The position numbers were made by a program, and so were the translations under genes. This document shows, one piece after another, positions 24,255 through 35,472 of a DNA stretch of 64,000 nucleotides (the stretch's first letter is position 1; each line of letters starts with the position of its first letter). This DNA is from Orientallactaga sibirica. Its lineage: Eukaryota; Chordata; Mammalia; Rodentia; Dipodidae. The notes beneath the pieces were generated by a model that worked only from the letters and a program-made list of their open reading frames with translations, searched no databases and had not been told where the DNA came from. The DNA lies in contig JAEOAD010000012.1 of assembly GCA_036365145.1 (NCBI GenBank), positions 43,430,501-43,494,500 of the forward strand, in the 5' to 3' direction.

Positions 24255-25494
24255 TTTGAGAACTGTTAATTGACCTCTGAAACACCTCTGTTCTGAGAAT
24301 GCATTTGTAGCTAAGTGCTAGATTAATTTGTAGAATCTAGACAGACTAAGAACTTTTTCGATTTTGTTCATTTTTTTTTTCTTTTCTGTTCATGCTGCTC
24401 ATGTTTTGGCACATACAGTTTCACAAAACCCTCATGAGATTGTGGAACTACCACTGGGATTGATTCTATAAGACAACAGTCCATATACAGTGTATCTTCT
24501 CATTATACTCTGGTCACTTTGAGAACCTTTTAAAAAGGATAAAATACAATGATTTTAATCATTTTTTAAAGTTGTTTGCTAAATGTCTCTAAGACATACT
24601 CGTAACCTTTTTGAAAAGCCCTTTCTGTGTCTAGCCTGTTGATTTTCTGAAGTGTATATAGTCATACCATGAGATTATCTCAGAAGACATTTCATTTATT
24701 TATTTTTCCTGTTTTATTAATGCATTTTCATTGTGCAAAATGATGGGCATCATTATGTCATCACTATGCATAATGCATTTTCCTCTTATGTACTACCAGT
24801 TCTCACATATTTTATATTTAATATCTTTTCTCTTCCAGAGGGTCTTAAAATTTTTAAGTTCTGTTTCTCTTTTAACTCTTTCCACAAGTTTATCTTTCTG
24901 TACTTTACTTTAACTATATGAAGAAATCAGGAAACATCTTCAGTTCTTTGCTGCATAATCTACAATTTTATATCATCAAGCCCTTGAGTCATATATTCTG
25001 ATTTGCACATCACTGCAGATGGCCAGTGACTGTGTGAATGTCTTCTGCCATTACATATTCAACACAGCCCTTTCTACAGGTGTCATGAATATGCTTCTCA
25101 TTTAATTTATAGTGATGTCAACAGGGTTTTAAATGCAAGATTTGTTACCTGAGTTAAAAATATAGGCTAAGTGAAAGAAATGTCTGGGCTGAGGGCCAGA
25201 TGTAATAGGAACGAATTAGCTCTATTCAAATGCTGCAAAACTTGAGAAGACATAGAGGTTTTTACATGGAAATTCTATCCTCTGGAGCTTGGGATTGAAA
25301 AACACTTTTATAGGAGAGAGAGACAGAGAGAGAGTAGAGTGAGCATGTAGAAAGGGTGTACTTGGTAGTGTCTTCTATACCCAGAGCTATATCTCTTTTT
25401 ATCTAAAAACAATACGCTTATTAACTTAGATCTCCAGAAGTATATTAAGTAAAGATTAAGAAATGGTTTCTATGAATGTAAAAATGTGTTACGT
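24255..25494. other. No feature recognised
   Basis: AT-rich sequence with a short GA-rich stretch (25313-25335). Open frames here show no family signature. Confidence 0.55.
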
Positions 25495-25730
25495 GTTGGG
25501 AAAATGGCTTAACTGCGACAGGCACTTGATTCCAAAGTCTGTTGACCTGAGATTGGTTCCCTAGTATATTGTTAAAGCCACATGCACAAAGTGGTGCATG
25601 CATACGGAGTTCTTTTGCAGTGGCAAGAAACTCTGGCACATCCATATGTTAATTCACTCAGCCCCCTCTCTCTCTTTTTTTCTTTTTCTTTCTCTCATCA
25701 CAAGAAAATCAAAGAAAATTAAAAAAAGAG
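25495..25730 (+). mobile_element. DIP SINE, short type, diverged
   Basis: Follows the DIP order (head 'gggaaaatggcttaactgcg', 'gccacatgcacaaagtggtg', CT-rich tract, A-rich end) with many changes. Confidence 0.8.
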
Positions 25731-25739
25731 TTAACAGTT

Positions 25740-26120
25740 AACCTCTTAGCCATTATGAGGGAGCCCCTATTAAAGTTACCTCTGATAATCAAGTTGTAAA
25801 GTGCTGGAACCCTCCTCCTTACTAACAAGTTGTCATGATGCTGGAAAGTACTATGTAGGCTGATATGGGGAGAAACATCAACAGACTTATCCAGCATCAT
25901 ATCCTGAGAGGTACACAAGTAGCCAGCCAGGCCAGATGTGTCCACTGGTGCAATAGTGGCATGACTTATGCAGGTAACCAATTACTCTCTGATTGGATTT
26001 AAAAGGATCATTCCACAAGAGGGGAAAATTGTCTTATATTGGAAACATAGTCAATAGGCTTCTGGCATACCCATTCTCTCTGTCTCTCTTCTATCTCTCT
26101 GTGCTTGCAAATGTAAATAA

Positions 26121-26155
<35 letters not shown>

Positions 26156-26770
26156 ATATAAATAAATAAAAGCATATGGATGGAAATGTCATATGCCCTT
26201 CACGGAAAGCTACTACTGTTGTTTGGCTAAATTGATGTATTATATGCATCAAAATGCCCACTAAATATTTATATTTATGAACATTGATTAGTCTTGCTCT
26301 CAAATTTAGTCAGGGAATCTTCTTTTTGTAGTTGGTGGTAAATAATGTTAAGATTCAAAATTCATCCAAATGCTGAGAATAAGTGACTGTGGAGTGCTCC
26401 ATGCTAAATGACACATCTATAACACCCTTTCCAGTGCTCAGGCAAAATGAGGAAGAAGGAGCAGAAAGAGTGTGAGGATAGAGAGGAGTATTTTAGAATG
26501 TGGCTTTCTGGACACAAAGTGACTATTACATTTATATCCTCATGGTTTTTCTTACCTGCACAAGACAAGCACAATATTAAACCCATTAATATGTCTTCAT
26601 GTATGTTAGAAGATGGCAGAAACAAAACAAAACAAAACAAAAAGACATCAATGTAATAAAGGGGCTAGTTGGAAAGGAAAGAGGGCTCAATGGGTATGTG
26701 ATGAGGAGGGGCAAAAGTACTTAACAGAAGGAGATTATGATCAAAATCCTTTATAATATTGCCAATAGAA
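25740..26770 (+). mobile_element. Older L1 3' end (Lx-like), interrupted by a SINE piece
   Basis: 25740-26060 matches the L1-B 3' UTR around 'gtgcaatagtggcatgac'. 26330-26770 matches the far 3' part of Lx-type elements ('aataagtgactgtggagtgc', 'ctgcacaagacaagcacaat', 'gattatgatcaaaatcc'). A DIP 3' portion lies between them. No ORF2 remains. Confidence 0.75.
26062..26172 (+). mobile_element. DIP SINE 3' part with (AAAT)n tail
   Basis: 'ggcatacccattctctctgt' and a CT-rich stretch, then about thirteen AAAT units. The SINE head is absent, so the copy is 5' truncated. Confidence 0.75.
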
Positions 26771-26859
26771 AGGTTTAAAAGCATTCTCAATACCCATCTT
26801 TCCAAAGGAATTTTAGTCATTTTCTAAAATGCCACTCCACATCTGTCTAACCTCTTCCC

Positions 26860-27440
26860 ACTGAAGAAGGATAGGAGAAAGCTAAGCTTTTTAGGCAGCT
26901 TCAGTTAGGAATTGAGGCTCAAAGAGAAGACCAGGAGATACCACCCTACATGCCCTCTCACCCTAAAACAAACAAACAAACAAAAAATGAAACCTTGCTA
27001 AAATAGAACTTGTGTCTAATGGAGACTAATCTATAGCACCTCCTGCTGTCCAGTCTCACTAGCTACCTAGACAGAGAGCCCTGGATGAACTAGCCCATGG
27101 ATCCACCCTTTAAATTCTCCAAACAATCATGTCCTCCCCTTGCCTATAAAAGCTCCTATCTTCTTCCTGTCCTGAACTCTGCACATTTACCCATCTCTAC
27201 TCAGTTCAGCTCTGCTTCTCTGCTTGATCTGCCCATACCCCTCTTCCATTTGGGCCAAAAGTAGACGTGTGAGTCCAGCTTCCCCTTGACCCAGACAGCT
27301 GAGTTGGGGTAGGGGGGGCAACGTACAACTGTTTCTTGGCTTGGATGGCATTCTGCTTGACTCTGGTTTATAATGTGTTGTAATTTCACTCTTTGATTTC
27401 ATGTGTGATTTCCTTCTGGTTTGTGAATCTACCCTACATG
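26860..27440. other. Possible degraded LTR; otherwise unrecognised
   Basis: A TATA-like 'tgcctataaaagctcc' (27142-27157) lies in a moderately GC-rich stretch with CT-rich sequence downstream, which resembles a retroviral LTR U3/R layout. No TG...CA ends, TSD or clear poly(A) signal were found, so this is a weak call. Confidence 0.25.
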
Positions 27441-29240
27441 CACTGCAGGAGTCTACTTTTTTTCTTTTTAATTAAGAATATATATTCTATGGGTACATCA
27501 TGTGTTGGTACCATCTTCTCCCTCCTCCCTGCCCCCATTTCACAGAGGGCTGTCCTCAATGGGGTTGCTGGTATTCCCCATGGGGTTGTGGGTTAGGTGG
27601 TGTTGGAGCAAAAGTCAGTTATTGGGAGGAGGCAGTGCCTCTGTCCATGACATCCCCACCCGTGGCTCTTATAATCTTTCCACCCCTTCTTTTGCAAAAT
27701 TCCTTGAGCCACGGTGGGTGTGTTTTTAAGTCTGTTTCAGTGATGAGCTCTTAGAAGTCTCTGAATTTCTGCTTTGGTAGGTGTTGAATATCCTCAGCGT
27801 CTGTCTCCTTCATCCTGGAACTGATATCAGGTTCATCATGAACGCAGCACTCTTGTTCATAGCCCCACTTCCTCGGTGATTTTACCAGAGTCTTGACTGA
27901 GATGCCAGAGGTGGTTCTTCTCCTCAGGTCTCACTACCTTCTGAATAAGAAAAACTATATCTCCAACAGAGAGTGAAGTGAGCATAGGTTAAGTTGGATA
28001 TGTGTTATTAATTTAAGGAGTTTATTGATATAGCCCCTCTTTTAGCCAAAGACTAGTAGGAGCTTGCCATTGGAGAGCACAGCCTTTGTCTCCATAGGAT
28101 CCAGACCTGGTTCCCAGTTCCAGATATGGCTTCCTTTCCACTCTTAGCCAATCAGAAAGTCCTCGGTAACCCACAAAGTCTGTGTGCCATCATTGCACTA
28201 GTGTGTACTTTTTGTCAGGCTGGTTCCTTCTGAGTAACTGAGACACCTGCTTGCTCACACAATTGTTGGCAATTTTCCCCTATATAGTGCTTTCCAGTAC
28301 TAGATGACCTAACTCTCTGGGGACTGGCTCTCTTTTAGATTCCAGCCAGATCTCTCCATGTTCTGTGTTGGCAGCATATGGTATCTTTGACAATAGGGTC
28401 TTACATTTAACATAAGGTGGGTAATTAAGTGCTTTGCCAGAAGCTTGCTTTTTGGGGGGTACCTCATAGGTCTCTTGATCAATAGCACAATGTGGGTAAC
28501 ACCTATTTCTGGTACTGTGAGATATAGTTTTTTAAAGTTAGGCTTCATCCCACCCTCTCCAGGGCCCTTCTTTTGGGACACTCTCACTATACTCCTGTTG
28601 AGGGTTAAATCTTTTAGTCTACTTATAAGGAGAAAGATTTCTATGGTACCATTCATTTGAGGGTTAGTTGTGTGTTTGTTTCCCTCTGCCCTCACCTTTG
28701 TATCCCTCCCCCAAACCCTTCTATCCCTATTATCTGGTCCTCAGATTGCCTATCCAGTATACTGCTCAATCAAGCTGATCCAGAGTAGGAATCATAGATG
28801 AGTGAGAACATACAGCATTTGTCTCTCTGTGATTGTGTATGTTCACTGAATATGATCTGTTCTAAGTCCATCCATTTTCCTACAAATTTCATTGTATCTT
28901 TTTTTTTCTTACTGCTGAGTAGAATCCCATTGTGTAAATGTACCCCAATTTTGTTATCTATTTGTCCAATTATGGGCACTTGGGTTGATTCCAATTCTTA
29001 ACTATTATCAGTTGAGCATCTGTGAACATGGTTGAGCAGATATATCTGTAGTGAAGAGTAGAGCATTTAGAGTGAATGACCAGTAAAGAAATAACTGGGT
29101 CTGTTTGTAGCTCTATTCATCTTTTTAGGAATCTCCATACTGATTTCAATAGTGGTTGTACAAGTTTGCATTCCCAGCAACAGTGAATGAAGGTTCTTCT
29201 TTACCCACATCCTTGCCAACATTTTTCATTTGATTTTTTT

Positions 29241-29284
29241 AAATTGAGAGAGATGGAGATAGAGAGAGCTAGAAAGATAGAGAT

Positions 29285-29316
<32 letters not shown>

Positions 29317-29865
29317 ATGGGCATGCCACCAGCCTCTCAGCCCCTGTGAATGAAAGCCAGATGCCTGCACCCCCTTGTGGGCAAGTGCTACTGTGGTAGT
29401 TTGAATATATGGCCCCCAATATATTCATTGTTTTATTAGTTTATAGTTTGCATCTGCAATAACCTTGCTAGAGGCAATGTCACTGGGGGTGGATCTTAAG
29501 GTGTGGTGGTGGGTTTGAGATTCCATTGTAAAGATATGCAAAGTGTGCCTAATAGGAGTTCCTGAAGTGTGCTGTGCTGTGTGGCTGGAGGTTTTTTCTC
29601 TCTCTGCTTGGTCCTGTGAAGGCAGGCCAGCTTCTTCTGTCATTATGGAACTTCCCCTGGATCTGTAAGCTGCAATAAATAATATCCCTTCCTCTGTAAC
29701 TGTGCCTAGTATGGAAGTTCATCTCAGCGAACCTGAAGCTGTCTGCTACAGTGACATTGCGCCCTTGTGTCACTTTTTTGCATCTGGATGGGACTTGGAA
29801 ATTGGAACTGGTGTTCTTAGGCTTGGCAGGCAGGCACCTTAATTGCCAAGCCATCTCTCCAGCCC
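29241..29865 (-). mobile_element. DIP SINE, long type, carrying a solo LTR
   Basis: Left part 29241-29391 (tail, (GA)n, body to 'gggcaagtgctac'), right part 29751-29865 (body to head 'ccatctctccagccc'). A 15-bp TSD, 'tcatttgattttttt', lies at 29226-29240 and 29866-29880 within L1-C ORF2. Confidence 0.95.
29392..29750 (+). mobile_element. Solo LTR, rodent MaLR type, inside a DIP SINE
   Basis: Begins TGTGGTAGTTTGAATATATG and ends CTGTCTGCTACA. Same family as 62431-62816: both carry 'ggaacttcccctggatctgt' and 'aacctgaagct', with a poly(A) signal AATAAA near 29675. Flanks are gctac (29387-29391) and gtgac (29751-29755), each one change from gcgac, the sequence expected at this site in an intact DIP (compare 36417-36421). 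Confidence 0.88.
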
Positions 29866-30489
29866 TCATTTGATTTTTTTAATGATTACCATCCTTTCTG
29901 GAGTAAGGTGGAATCTCATAGTTTTAATTTTCAGTTCCCTGATGGTAATGGATGTTGAACATTTGCTTAAGTGTGAGTCAGCCATTTGTGTTTCTTCCTC
30001 TGAGAACTTCTGATTCAGTTCCCTACCCCATTTATTGAGTGGATTATACATCTTTAATTCTTTAGTTTTTTTGTGTTCTTTGTAGATTCTAGATATTAGG
30101 CTTCTATCAGTGGTATATCTGGTGAAAATTTTCTCCCATTCTGTGGAAAATCTATTGGCTCTGCTTATGGTATGTTTATCTGTGCAAAAGCTTTTAGGTT
30201 CCATAAGATCCCATTGGTTGAGAGATTGTTTAATTTCCTGGGTATTATTCAGGAAGTACTTCTCCACTCCTATATTGTGGAGAGTTCCTCCTTTTTTTTT
30301 CTTCCAGCAGTTGAAGATTTTTAGGTCTTATATTGAGGCCTTTAATCCATTTGGAGTTGATTTTTGTATGTGGTGAGATGAGTGGATCTAGATTCATTTT
30401 TCAACATGTGGTTGTCAAGTTTGTCCAGCACCATTTGTTGAACATGCTTTCTTTTTTCCAGACTACATTATTGGAACCATAGATTTATT

Positions 30490-30850
30490 ATTGTGATGTT
30501 CTTGTGTTGGATCATTTCCTTGATGAATAAGGAGTGACCTTCTTTGTCCTTTTTGATTACTTTTAGTTTGAAGTCAATTTTATCAGATATTAATATACCA
30601 ACACCTGCTTGTTTATTATTTCCATATCATTTTCCATCTTTTCACCCTGAGGAGGTTCCATCTTCAGTGGTGAGGTGGGTTTCTTGAAGACAGCAGATAG
30701 AAAGGTCCATTTTTCTGAACCACACTGTTAACTTGTATGTTCTGATGGGTGAGTTAAGACAATTTATATTTAAGGTTATAGCTGTGAGGCTTGATTTTAT
30801 CCCTGCCATACTGGGGTGCTTTATGGGGTTTTTGTGCTTTCTTGGACTTT
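30490..30850 (-). pseudogene. L1-C ORF2 N-terminal (endonuclease) remnant
   Basis: On the minus strand the text around 30640-30700 corresponds to the CCLQETH region ('cagatagaaaggtccatttt' on plus) and 'ataccaacacctgcttg' near 30596 to the GVAILISDK region of copy B. It stops at about 30470-30500, where the sequence jumps to the C-terminal region, so most of EN and all of RT are missing. Confidence 0.8.
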
Positions 30851-30958
30851 GTACTTGTTTGAGTCTGCTCTAGTTTTGCTGATTGTGATCTTGAAGGCTT
30901 TTGGGACTAGTTGTTTGACTTTGCTGTGTGGCTTATTCCCTTAAGCATTCTTTGCAGG

Positions 30959-31312
30959 TGTTGCAGTCATGTTCTCATTGCTGGTAGAAATCACCCAACC
31001 AAGAGCAGCTTGTGGGGGGGAGGGAAGATGTTTATTTTGACTTACAGACCTCAAGGGGAAGGTCCATGATGGTAGGGTCAAATGATGGCATGAGCAGAGG
31101 GTGGACATCACCCCCTGACAAATATTAGGTGGACAACAGGAACAAGAGAGTGTGCCAAACACTGGCAAGGGAAAACTGGCTATAATACCCATAAGCCCAC
31201 CCACAACAATACATGGCTTCCAAGAGGCAGTAATTCCCAAATGTCCATAAGCTGGCAACCTAACATCCAGAACACCTAAGTTTATGGGGGACACATGAAT
31301 CAAACCACCATA
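30959..31312 (-). repeat. 3' LTR of the MaLR provirus
   Basis: Starts (plus strand) 'tgttgcagtcatgttctcat' and ends 'tgaatcaaaccaccata', the last two bases changed from the expected CA. It pairs with 32472-32832. Confidence 0.9.
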
Positions 31313-32471
31313 TTCTGTCCCTGGCCCCCATAAACTGATAACCATACATGATGTAAAATGCAATGCATTCAGTTCAATTTTAAAATTCCCTATAGCTTTA
31401 TGAATCCTAATGATGTTCAAACATCCTTATAATCCAACGTTTTTTAACTGAACCATAATACCAAAAAATCCCCAGAAAACCTATAATGGCACAGAATAAA
31501 CATTCACAGTGCAAAAGATGGCACTGGGCATAGCAAAAGAAATATTCAAATGACACAAGATTTCAGCAGAGCAAAATTCAAACTCTGTAACTTCAAGTCC
31601 AGCAACTCTAGTCAGTAACAAGTCTTCCAGTTTGATAATTCTGACAAGCAAAAATTCTCTGGAATTCCAATTCCATCCCTCCAGCTAGGCTGCTCACAGT
31701 CCTGGAAAATTTCATCAGGGTCAGCAGCTCTCCTTAACAGCCATTTTGTAGTCCTGAATGTCCACTGGGTCTCCACTGCAATCCATGGTTCATCCTCATG
31801 GCTCCATGGGGTCTCTATGCAGGCATCCAGCAAATCTGCTTCTCACTGCCCATGGCCCTTTCCAAAATGCATGACTGCATTGCAGATCAATGACCCTCTC
31901 TTTCCTGGCTTTTTATACTCCACAATACCAGGTAGGGTGCCAATTTTTAATCCAGTGGGGAACAAAGCAGACTTTGAAGAACAGGACACTCTTGAGGACA
32001 CAGGCCCCTTCAAAACTGTTGCCCCAGTGCAGGTCAACTAGCCCAATTTCAAAAATTGTAATCTCTCATATAATTGCAACTGAATGGGCAACAGTTCACC
32101 CAAAGATTTCATTTCTGTTCCATACCCATCTGCACATACCAGTCTATTTCTATGCACTGCAACCCTGCACAAGTTCTCAGGACACAGGCATAACAGCAAG
32201 CCCCTCACACAAACTGGTTCTACCCAGTCCATATAAAGCTACTTTTTAACCTCATAAGTCAAACCTCACAGTCCATAGTTCTTACTGCATTCAGATCTTT
32301 CAGTTCTGACCAGAATAGTACATCAAGCTGTACTTAGAGCATTGCCAGGTGCCTTTTAGGCCAAGGTTTCAAATTCATCCATATTCCTCTTGAAAATCAG
32401 CTCCAAAAAGCCAAAGACACACAATCAGGTGTCTAGCAGTAAAAGGCACCACTCCTCAGTACCAGCATTAC

Positions 32472-32832
32472 TGTTACAGTGAGGTCCCCATTGCTGGTAG
32501 AAATCACCCAATCATGAGCAGCTTGTGGGAAAAAAAAAAAAAAAAAAAAAAAAAGTGATTTATTTTGGCTTACAGGCTTGAGGGGAAGCTCCATGATGGC
32601 AGGAGAAGCAATGGCATGAGCAGAGGGTGGACATCACCCCCTGGTGAAACATCAGGTGGACAACAGGAACAGGAGAGTGTGGCAAACACTGGCAAGTGGC
32701 TATAATACCCATATGCCTTCCCACAACAACACACTGCCTCCAGGAGGCATTAATTCCCAAATCTCCATCAGCTGGGAATCTAGCATTCAGAATGCCTAAG
32801 TTTATGGGGGACATCTGAATCAAACCACCACA
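32472..32832 (-). repeat. 5' LTR of the MaLR provirus
   Basis: Plus strand 'tgttacagtgaggtcccc' to 'aatcaaaccaccaca'. It holds a run of 25 A (32530-32554) where the other LTR has a G/A-mixed stretch, showing slippage after insertion. Confidence 0.92.
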
Positions 32833-32879
32833 GCAGGTTTTGCTTTCTTTTCATATAATCATAGGAGTCACTTTTTTTC

Positions 32880-33150
32880 TTTTTCTTTTTTTTTTTTAAT
32901 TTTTGTTTATTTATTTGCAAGGAGAGAGAGAGAGAGACCTCTGAGAGAGAGGGAGAGAGAGAGCCACCATAGGCTTTTTTTAAAATTTTTGTTTATTTAT
33001 TTGCAGGAGAAAGAATACTACAAAGGGCCTCCAGCTACTCCCAATGCATATGCCCCTGTGCATCTGGCTTACATGGGTCCTGGAGAATTGAACCGGGATC
33101 CTTTGGCTTCACAGGCAAAAGCCTTAACCACTAAGCCATTTCTCCAGCCC
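32880..33150 (-). mobile_element. DIP SINE, short type, with duplicated tail
   Basis: Body 'gcctccagctactcccaatg' to head 'gccatttctccagccc'. TSD aggagtcac (32863-32871) matches aggagtgac (33151-33159) with one change. The tail region ('aatttttgtttatttatttg') occurs twice, at about 32901 and 32983, so an internal tail duplication took place. Confidence 0.88.
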
Positions 33151-33750
33151 AGGAGTGACTCTTTTTCATAGAAAGTTTTCATTTCACCACCTATTATGAG
33201 GGACAGTTTCACAGTGTACAGTAGATTTGGTTGGAGGCCACCGTTTTTACACTTTGAAGTGTTCCCTTTCATGCACTTCTGGATTTCAGGGTTTCTATTG
33301 AGAAATCTGAGCTAATTCTGATGGAATTACTTTTATATGTAGTGAGTTGTTTCTTGCTTGTTGGTTTAAGCACTCTCTCTTTGTTTTCATTATTAAGACT
33401 TTTAACGATGATGTGCCGTGGAGAGTTTCTTCTTTGGTCCTGTTTGGTATTCTGTGAGCTTCTAATATCTGGCTGGGCTTCTCTTTTGCAAGATTGGGAA
33501 AATTTTCTTTGATAATTTTGTTAAATATGTTCTCTATGCCTCTGCCATGAATTTCTTCCCATTCTGGTTTAGTCATGATCAGGATATTTGGCTATTTATT
33601 GGGTATACCACAGTTCCCTCATATTCTGTTCACATGATTTTTTGAACTTAGCAAAGTGTCTCAAGTCCTAATCAATTTCTCCTGTCTTGTCTTCCAGCTC
33701 ATAGTTTCTTTCTTTCAAATGAGTGACTGTTAGTGAGAGATTCTAGAGAG
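33151..33750 (-). pseudogene. L1-C ORF1 remnant
   Basis: 33295-33576 encodes a stretch with IENIFNKIIKENFPNLAKEK and AHRIPNR, the start of the RNA-binding domain. 33151-33272 holds LSLIIGGEMKTFYEKES, the equivalent of copy B LSIQIDGEIRTF. The two are in different frames. The DIP copy and the MaLR provirus cut the C-terminal end. Confidence 0.85.
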
Positions 33751-34100
33751 GCTGTTAAAGGGTCTATTTGATTTTTGTTTTCTGTCGTGTTTTTGTGCAT
33801 CATGTCCATCTCTTTTTTGAAGTACAATTTCAGTTAAAAGTCTAATGTCTTGATGCTTCTGAGAATTCATTCTTCATTTGATCATGTTCATTAAGGTTAA
33901 ACAGCTGGTTATTGAGAGGGGGTGTTGACTCATCTTCAATTCATTTATCTCTCTTTTGTGGCTTCTCTGGTTTTATTCAATTAAGTTAAGCCTAGTGACA
34001 AAAGCTGAGTGCTCTAAGAGTCAATTCTGCTCATTTTTATTTATGTGATTTTTGGTTTTTTGATCATTTGTTTCCAGTTCAGCAATTCTCCTCATCAAGG

Positions 34101-34900
34101 TCCCATAGCTTGTTTTCATTTTTGGATTCAATTCCTGTTTTTATTTTTTTTTTATTTTTTTTTTTTTATGATTTAATTGCAAGCTTCCATTATGGGACTA
34201 GGCATCCTTAATAGAGATCTCTCTAGACCTCTCAGTTTTCTGACTATATATATTTGCATTGTGGTCTACCCATCTCAGGGTAAAAGTCTTATTTTACTGA
34301 GGAGGAATGACATTTTTGTCCTTGTAGTATCTTCAGTGAGTGTTTCTGCATGAGCACCCTCCTGAGCAGGGGATCCAGGATTTGGGAACTGATGGGAAGG
34401 GCAATCAGGAAGATGGAGCAAAAGGCCTGCTTCAGCAGCTTGCACACAGGGTCCAGATGACCCCAAGCCAGGGGCAGGGGTACCTGTACCAGGAAACTTG
34501 GAGGCAGGGAATGAACCAGAAGCTTTGGGCTACTCCTAGATTCTATATTCCACATGCCAACAGCTTTAGTCTAGTTTCTCTTTAAAAGCCTCAGTTTCTC
34601 TTAATTCTACATGCTTGTGGCTTCACTATAGTTTTTCCTACCAAACCTCAGTTTCTCTTAAATAAACCTTGTAAAATATACAGTGTTTCCACATGAGTGC
34701 ATGTTGCCTAAACCCCAGAATTTGTGACTTCTCCCTTAAATACACCCCACAATTTGTGGTTTTCTCCTAAATAACCTTTATAATTCATAATTTATTCTTC
34801 TTGAGTCTATCTTTATAAATTCTTTGTTAAAGGTAGGACAAAACCCAAAACTTAAGATTCATAAAGTCTAGGAAATCCCTCCTGAATTCTAAATTCCTCC
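34101..34900. other. Possible L1-C 5' UTR and unrecognised sequence
   Basis: 34270-34580 is GC-richer than its neighbours and lies just upstream (minus-strand sense) of L1-C ORF1, so it may be its 5' UTR. 'cctcagtttctcttaa' recurs near 34590 and 34649. Nothing else is recognised. Confidence 0.35.
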
Positions 34901-35462
34901 ATCACTACTGCCCAATCTCAAAACTTTCCAACATATTGTTTGCTATACATCCCCTATTTCAATATCGAATCATATTTGTCTTTTTCTGTTACAAATCACC
35001 CAAACTTGGTGGATTTAACTCATATGTTTTATTATCTCACAGTTTTGTTTGTTGTTGCTTTGTTCTTTCCTAGACTTGTAAGCAGCAAATCTCCATGAGG
35101 ATTAGGTTAGTGTTTCAGCTCTGAATACTTGAAAGTAATTCTTATAGAATTAGCTCAAGGTTCATTTGAGAACGGGCCCATTTTCAATGTCACTCACCAT
35201 AGTTATTGGTACAATTTGAGTTTTCATAAACGGGTTGTCTATTCTATACTACCCAACTAGGGTGGTATAGGTCTTTAAGTAAATAACTCACTGAAAAACA
35301 GATGGTCTGTTTAGTTAAGGAAGAATGAATAGGGTTTACCCAAAGCTGAACTCATAGTATATTAGAAGGTAACAATGAAGGAGAAATGGAAGTAAGAAAT
35401 ATATATATTTTTTAATGCAGTTTCATTAGGAACAGAAACCCAAGAAGAGAATATGCCTTGGC
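34901..35462. other. Unrecognised; a MaLR-like phrase at 34980-35050
   Basis: 'ctgttacaaatcacccaaac' followed by 'ttttattatctcacagtttt' resembles the reversed edge of a MaLR LTR. The rest is not recognised. Confidence 0.3.
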
Positions 35463-35472
35463 AGGTTATACT

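Larger units (their letters stand above)
28770..30470 (-). pseudogene. L1-C ORF2 C-terminal part
   Basis: The clearest piece is 29866-30267 (133 codons) with WDLMEPKSFCTDKHTISRAN and STEWEKIFTRYTTDRSLISR, matching the thumb and C-terminal region of copies A and B. The final section (28770-28994) reads FVGKWMDLEQIIFSEHTQSQ, as L1-A does near its end. A SINE splits the frame at 29241. Confidence 0.88.
30959..32832 (-). mobile_element. MaLR provirus with both LTRs, non-coding internal region
   Basis: Two related LTRs (30959-31312 and 32472-32832) surround about 1.16 kb. A perfect 5-bp duplication, gcagg, flanks it (30954-30958 and 32833-32837). Read on the minus strand the 5' LTR is 32472-32832. 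Directly after it lies a possible primer-binding site resembling the leucine-tRNA type of ERV-L (near 32445-32466), and a purine-rich tract (31313-31332) lies before the 3' LTR. No gag, pro or pol resemblance was seen inside, as usual for non-autonomous MaLRs. It sits in the C-terminal codons of L1-C ORF1. Confidence 0.9.
27452..34100 (-). mobile_element. L1 retrotransposon copy C, old, deleted and split by insertions
   Basis: On the minus strand: ORF1 remains (33151-33750, with its C-terminal end running to 30959 across the inserts), start of ORF2 (about 30490-30850), an internal deletion, the ORF2 C-terminal part (28770-30470) and a 3' UTR of about 1.3 kb (27452-28770). It is more diverged from A and B than they are from each other. 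Later insertions: DIP SINE 29241-29865, MaLR provirus 30959-32832 and DIP SINE 32880-33150. The 5' edge is uncertain; the sequence up to about 34580 may be its 5' UTR. Confidence 0.88.

Noticed and set aside
27140..27160. Promoter of a host gene at the TATA-like box
   Set aside because: No downstream coding sequence or splice pattern; a decayed LTR is as likely, and even that is weak.
30941..31420. A 159-codon open frame on the minus strand
   Set aside because: It covers one LTR and the edge of the MaLR provirus; a partial counterpart in the other LTR (32560-32823) shows it is an accident of LTR sequence, not a gene.
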